From Ilumatobacter sp. (GTDB lineage Bacteria > Actinomycetota > Acidimicrobiia > Acidimicrobiales > Ilumatobacteraceae), in the NCBI GenBank assembly GCA_018666235.1, contig JABJAB010000072.1, forward strand, positions 1 through 64,000: DNA of 64,000 nt, read 5' to 3'. Below the pieces are notes generated by a model. That model had not been told where the DNA came from, ran no database searches, and was given only the letters and a program-made list of their open reading frames with translations. Within the stretch, counting starts at the first letter, position 1. Each line of letters begins with the position of its first letter. Position numbers and translations under genes: made by a program. Below are positions 61,320-64,000 of this stretch, in pieces.

Positions 61320-62549
61320 TCAGGCAGTGGGGGTGAAGGTGACCGGGAGGCTGTCGGGTCCGAAGATTGCTGTTCCAGGGGGCTTCCACTTCACGCCATC
61401 GGCCAGGGCAAGGTCGGGCATCCGTCGGGCAAGAATCGGGAGAGCCTCCTGGAGTTCGGCGCGTGCCAGCCACGCTCCGAGGCAGTAGTGAATGCCCGAA
61501 CCCAGCGTCAGATGGGGGGAACCTGCTGGCTCCTTACGAATGTCGAACGTGCTGGCGTCGGGAAACACCGACTCGTCACGGTTGCCGGTGGCCGTGGACG
61601 GGAACACGAAGGTGCCTGCAGGAAAAAGTATGTCTCGGTACACGATGTCCTCGCTCGCGAATCGTCCGGTCCCGCGAATTGCGCCGAAGTGGCGCATCGA
61701 CTCCTCGATGGCGCGGGGTGCGAGCTCGGGATCGTCGGCGAGCAGCTTCCACTGGTCGGGATGTTCGGCGAAGAGCGCGACTGAGCAACCGAGCTGATTG
61801 CGGGTGGTGTCGGTGCCGCCGATGATCACCGCGTTGACCATCATCACCAGTTCTTCGGTGTCGAGCGTGTCGCCGTCTTCCTCCGCAGCGATCAGATCGG
61901 TGAGCAGATCCTCGCGCGGGTCGTTGCGCCGCTCGGCGATCATTTGGATCGTGTACTCGGTCAGCTCAGTGCGGGCCTTCTTGATGATGTCGAGCTCGTC
62001 GAGCACGGTGCCGTTGAAGATCCGGAGCACGTCCTCGGCCCATCGTGAGAACAGCTGCCAATCCTGCTTTGGCGCACCGAGCAACTCACAGATGATCGGA
62101 ATCGGGTATGGCTCGGTGATGTCGGCCACGATGTCGGCGGAGCCGGTCGGGGCGACAGGATCGATCAGCCCGTTCATCACCTCGCGCATAAATGGCCGAA
62201 GTCGGTCGGCCGACCGGGGTGAGAACGCTTTGGCGACGAGGCGGCGCAACCGCGTGTGCACGTCACCTTCGGCAGCAAGGATCGACGGCTTGTCAGGATT
62301 GCCGATCAGCTCCGGGTCGGTGATGCCGCGCATCTCGGGGATCTTCGATGCAGCGTTGTGCCACCGTTTATCACGCAAGATCGCCGTGACATCGGAATAC
62401 GTCAGGATCGAGTAGCCGAACAGGCTCTTTGCGATCCAGGTGTCATCGGCAAGCTGTGTCATCGACGCCAGCGCTTCGTCGTGCGACATCTCGAACGTCG
62501 CAGGGTCGACTGATGGAATGTCGAGTTGGTCGACCGGCGTGATTCCCAT
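61320..62549 (-). CDS. cytochrome P450
   Basis: The 409-residue protein has the I-helix oxygen-binding motif AVIIGGTDTTRNQLG, the K-helix ExxR (EESMRHFG with Arg in the family position), and the heme-ligand loop TLGSGIHYCLGAWLARAEL (Cys356). This is a soluble class I bacterial P450, which would need a ferredoxin and reductase, neither of which is adjacent. It resembles the CYP groups that hydroxylate terpenes or steroids, but the substrate is not deducible. Confidence 0.92.
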   Translation of the reverse strand: MGITPVDQLDIPSVDPATFEMSHDEALASMTQLADDTWIAKSLFGYSILTYSDVTAILRDKRWHNAASKIPEMRGITDPELIGNPDKPSILAAEGDVHTRLRRLVAKAFSPRSADRLRPFMREVMNGLIDPVAPTGSADIVADITEPYPIPIICELLGAPKQDWQLFSRWAEDVLRIFNGTVLDELDIIKKARTELTEYTIQMIAERRNDPREDLLTDLIAAEEDGDTLDTEELVMMVNAVIIGGTDTTRNQLGCSVALFAEHPDQWKLLADDPELAPRAIEESMRHFGAIRGTGRFASEDIVYRDILFPAGTFVFPSTATGNRDESVFPDASTFDIRKEPAGSPHLTLGSGIHYCLGAWLARAELQEALPILARRMPDLALADGVKWKPPGTAIFGPDSLPVTFTPTA

Positions 62550-62615
62550 AGCGCGACATTAGGTATGGGATGACCGGTCTGGAGAATTGGGCTCGGAGTT
62601 GAGCGGGCCCGACGG

Positions 62616-63752
62616 TCAGGCCTCGAAGACGTTGACGGCAGTGGCGTCGAGCGACTCGGCAACGATGGCGTTCGTGTGCTGACCGTTGACCGTGTTGATG
62701 CCGTGCTCAATCGCTGTGTCCCGCCGACCTGCCGCGACGGCGCCGTGGAGCGCGACCTGGAGCTGGAACGGCAGCGTCGCGTTGGTGAGCGCGTAGGTGC
62801 TCGTGTGAGGTACAGCGCCTGGCATGTTGCCGACGGCGTAGTGCACCACGCCGTGCTGTTCGAAGACCGGATCGTCGTGGGTGGTCTCACGCGTCGTGGC
62901 GATACAACCGCCTTGGTCGACGGCGACGTCGACGATGACCGAGCGCGGTTTCATCTGCTTGACGAGATCTTCGCTGACGACGACGGGCGCTCGCCCGCCG
63001 GCGACGAGGACTGCGCCAATCACGAGGTCGGCCTCCATCACGGTGCGCTCGATCGAGCCTTGGTTGGACGCGAGTGTCGAGATGCGGCCCTTGTGGATCT
63101 GATCGACGTATCGCAGCCGCTCGAGGTTCATATCGAGCACGGTGACTTCGGCTTCCATGCCGGCGGCGATGACGGCTGAGCTCCAGCCGACGTTGCCGGC
63201 GCCGAGCACAACGACCTTGGCCGGGCTGACGCCAGGGACGCCGCCCATCAAGACGCCGCGTCCGCCCTTATGGCGTTCGAGGAAATGTGCACCCATCTGG
63301 GGGGCGAGCCGCCCGGCTACTTCGCTCATCGGTGCGAGGAGCGGGAGCGAACCGTTGGCGAGTTGGACCGTTTCGTATGCAACGCTCGTCGTCTTCGATG
63401 CGAGCAATGCATCGGCGACGGCGGGATACGCAGCAAGGTGGAGGTAGGTGAACAGCGTCAGATCCTCGCGCAGGTACTGGAACTCCTCGGCTTTCGGTTC
63501 TTTGACCTTGACCACCATTTCTTGCGCCCAGGCGTCCGCAGCGGTCGGCACGATGGTCGCACCGGCTGCTGCGTAATCGTCGTCGGCGATTGAAGCGCCG
63601 ATGCCGGCACCGGTCTGCACATGAACCTTGATGCCGCGGGCGTCAAGCTCGCGCACGCCATCGGGCGTCAGGGCCACGCGGTGCTCCGCTGTTTTGACTT
63701 CGGTCGGAACACCGACGGTCGAAATCGCTGGTCCGGCAGCCGTGTTGGTCAT
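62616..63752 (-). CDS. ald: alanine dehydrogenase
   Basis: Ald converts L-alanine to pyruvate and ammonia with NAD+, reversibly. The 378-residue protein has VPTEVKTAEHRVALTPDGV, VVKVKEPKAEEF with the catalytic Lys, FTYLHLAAYP with the active-site His, the NAD motif VVLGAGNVGWSSAVIAAGM and VDVAVDQGGCIATT. ATG 63752 gives the usual length. It is divergent from an Lrp/AsnC gene, the standard arrangement with its activator AldR. Confidence 0.95.
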   Translation of the reverse strand: MTNTAAGPAISTVGVPTEVKTAEHRVALTPDGVRELDARGIKVHVQTGAGIGASIADDDYAAAGATIVPTAADAWAQEMVVKVKEPKAEEFQYLREDLTLFTYLHLAAYPAVADALLASKTTSVAYETVQLANGSLPLLAPMSEVAGRLAPQMGAHFLERHKGGRGVLMGGVPGVSPAKVVVLGAGNVGWSSAVIAAGMEAEVTVLDMNLERLRYVDQIHKGRISTLASNQGSIERTVMEADLVIGAVLVAGGRAPVVVSEDLVKQMKPRSVIVDVAVDQGGCIATTRETTHDDPVFEQHGVVHYAVGNMPGAVPHTSTYALTNATLPFQLQVALHGAVAAGRRDTAIEHGINTVNGQHTNAIVAESLDATAVNVFEA

Positions 63753-63815
63753 GTTGCCAATCGTGCGCCCTCGATCACACTCGTTTCCGGCCGATATCCA
63801 TGTCACAATGTCGGT

Positions 63816-64000
63816 ATGGACACCATTTCGTCGACGATTGACAGCATGGACGCTCGAATCCTTGGTGAGATACGTCGTGAGGCTCGGATCAGTTGGCGCG
63901 AACTGGGTGATCGCGTGCATCTTGCACCCACGTCGGTGGCCGAGCGTGTCCGTCGACTTGAGCAGCAAGGCGTGATCCAGGGCTACGAGGCACGCATCGA
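63816..64000 (+). CDS. Lrp/AsnC family regulator (5' part, AldR-like)
   Basis: Only the first 61 residues are in the window; the gene runs off the right end. They form the Lrp/AsnC DNA-binding head: IDSMDARILGEIRREARISW, RELGDRVHLAPTSVAERVRR and LEQQGVIQGYEARI. The gene lies 63 bases from the divergent ald, as aldR does in mycobacteria, where it activates ald in response to alanine. A second in-frame ATG at 63846 is a possible start. Confidence 0.85.
   Translation, partial: MDTISSTIDSMDARILGEIRREARISWRELGDRVHLAPTSVAERVRRLEQQGVIQGYEARI

Noticed and set aside
63753..63815. Operator for the Lrp regulator in the ald gap
   Set aside because: Only weak TCCAT/ATGGA half-sites are visible, too short and irregular to annotate as a binding site.
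1..64000. tRNA, rRNA, selC and CRISPR search by eye
   Set aside because: No cloverleaf, rRNA core sequence, UCA-anticodon tRNA or regularly spaced repeat array was seen in any intergenic gap, all of which are short.

Overview
The window comes from a high-GC actinobacterium, most likely an Acidimicrobiia (Ilumatobacter-type) organism. The evidence is two F420-type luciferase-like oxidoreductases, a TIGR03084 maleylpyruvate-isomerase-like protein, many acyl-CoA enzymes, mostly C-ending codons, and dense gene packing with 4-nt ATGA/GTGA overlaps. The taxon is inferred; no rRNA or tRNA gene is visible. About 57 protein genes fill the window. No gene-free stretch exceeds about 205 bases, and there is no insertion sequence, prophage or CRISPR array.

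Layout. 1-4942 (all minus): a YibE/F membrane protein, remnants of an acyl-CoA synthetase and a small thioredoxin-like gene, selD (itself a selenoprotein, with an in-frame TGA at the catalytic position), a double-ACT regulator and an LLM oxidoreductase. 5095-8294: a VOC protein, AzlCD and a LysR regulator. 8365-12189 (plus): a four-gene operon, divergent from the LysR gene, that resembles the TmpA/TmpB organophosphonate pathway, with a 3-hydroxyisobutyrate-dehydrogenase-like enzyme and a beta-propeller protein. 12183-24084: an alkylsulfatase-like MBL protein, two SDRs, an orphan DUF4157 (eCIS core) metalloprotease-like protein, a prolyl-4-hydroxylase-like protein, DUF2855, an RlmI-like methyltransferase, an alpha/beta hydrolase, a DUF2207-like membrane protein and MscS.

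24212-31320 (plus): an acyl-CoA dehydrogenase, UDP-glucose dehydrogenase plus UDP-glucuronate decarboxylase (UDP-xylose route, with unusual codon use), a ClC channel and a biotin-carrier/carboxyltransferase fusion. 31337-37582 (minus): a four-gene lipid-type operon of fatty acyl reductase-HAD fusion, MDR dehydrogenase, LarA-like protein and acyltransferase. It faces a TetR gene, with a perfect 20-bp palindrome between them. 38462-40921: ddl and murF, divergent, two successive users of D-Ala-D-Ala chemistry in cell-wall synthesis.

40964-50086: an MFS exporter, an epoxide hydrolase, an arylsulfotransferase-like lipoprotein, then a phenylacetate module (paaI-like thioesterase, MarR, paaA-paaD-paaB-paaC, no paaE in the window), a DUF3237-like protein and a Met/Asp-rich lipoprotein. 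50270-58543: a divergent leucine/isovalerate or acyclic-terpene module. TetR, a TIGR03084 protein and isovaleryl-CoA dehydrogenase run one way; carboxyltransferase, biotin carboxylase-BCCP and an AtuA-like protein run the other. 58574-64000: DUF2071, DUF971, an LLM oxidoreductase, ArfB, a cytochrome P450, and alanine dehydrogenase divergent from an Lrp/AsnC regulator cut by the window end.

Most notable points: the selenocysteine-encoding selD with a bSECIS-like hairpin, the phosphonate-type operon with a textbook LysR operator, the acyl-reductase/HAD operon with its palindrome, the orphan eCIS-type protein, and the uncommon BCCP-CT fusion.
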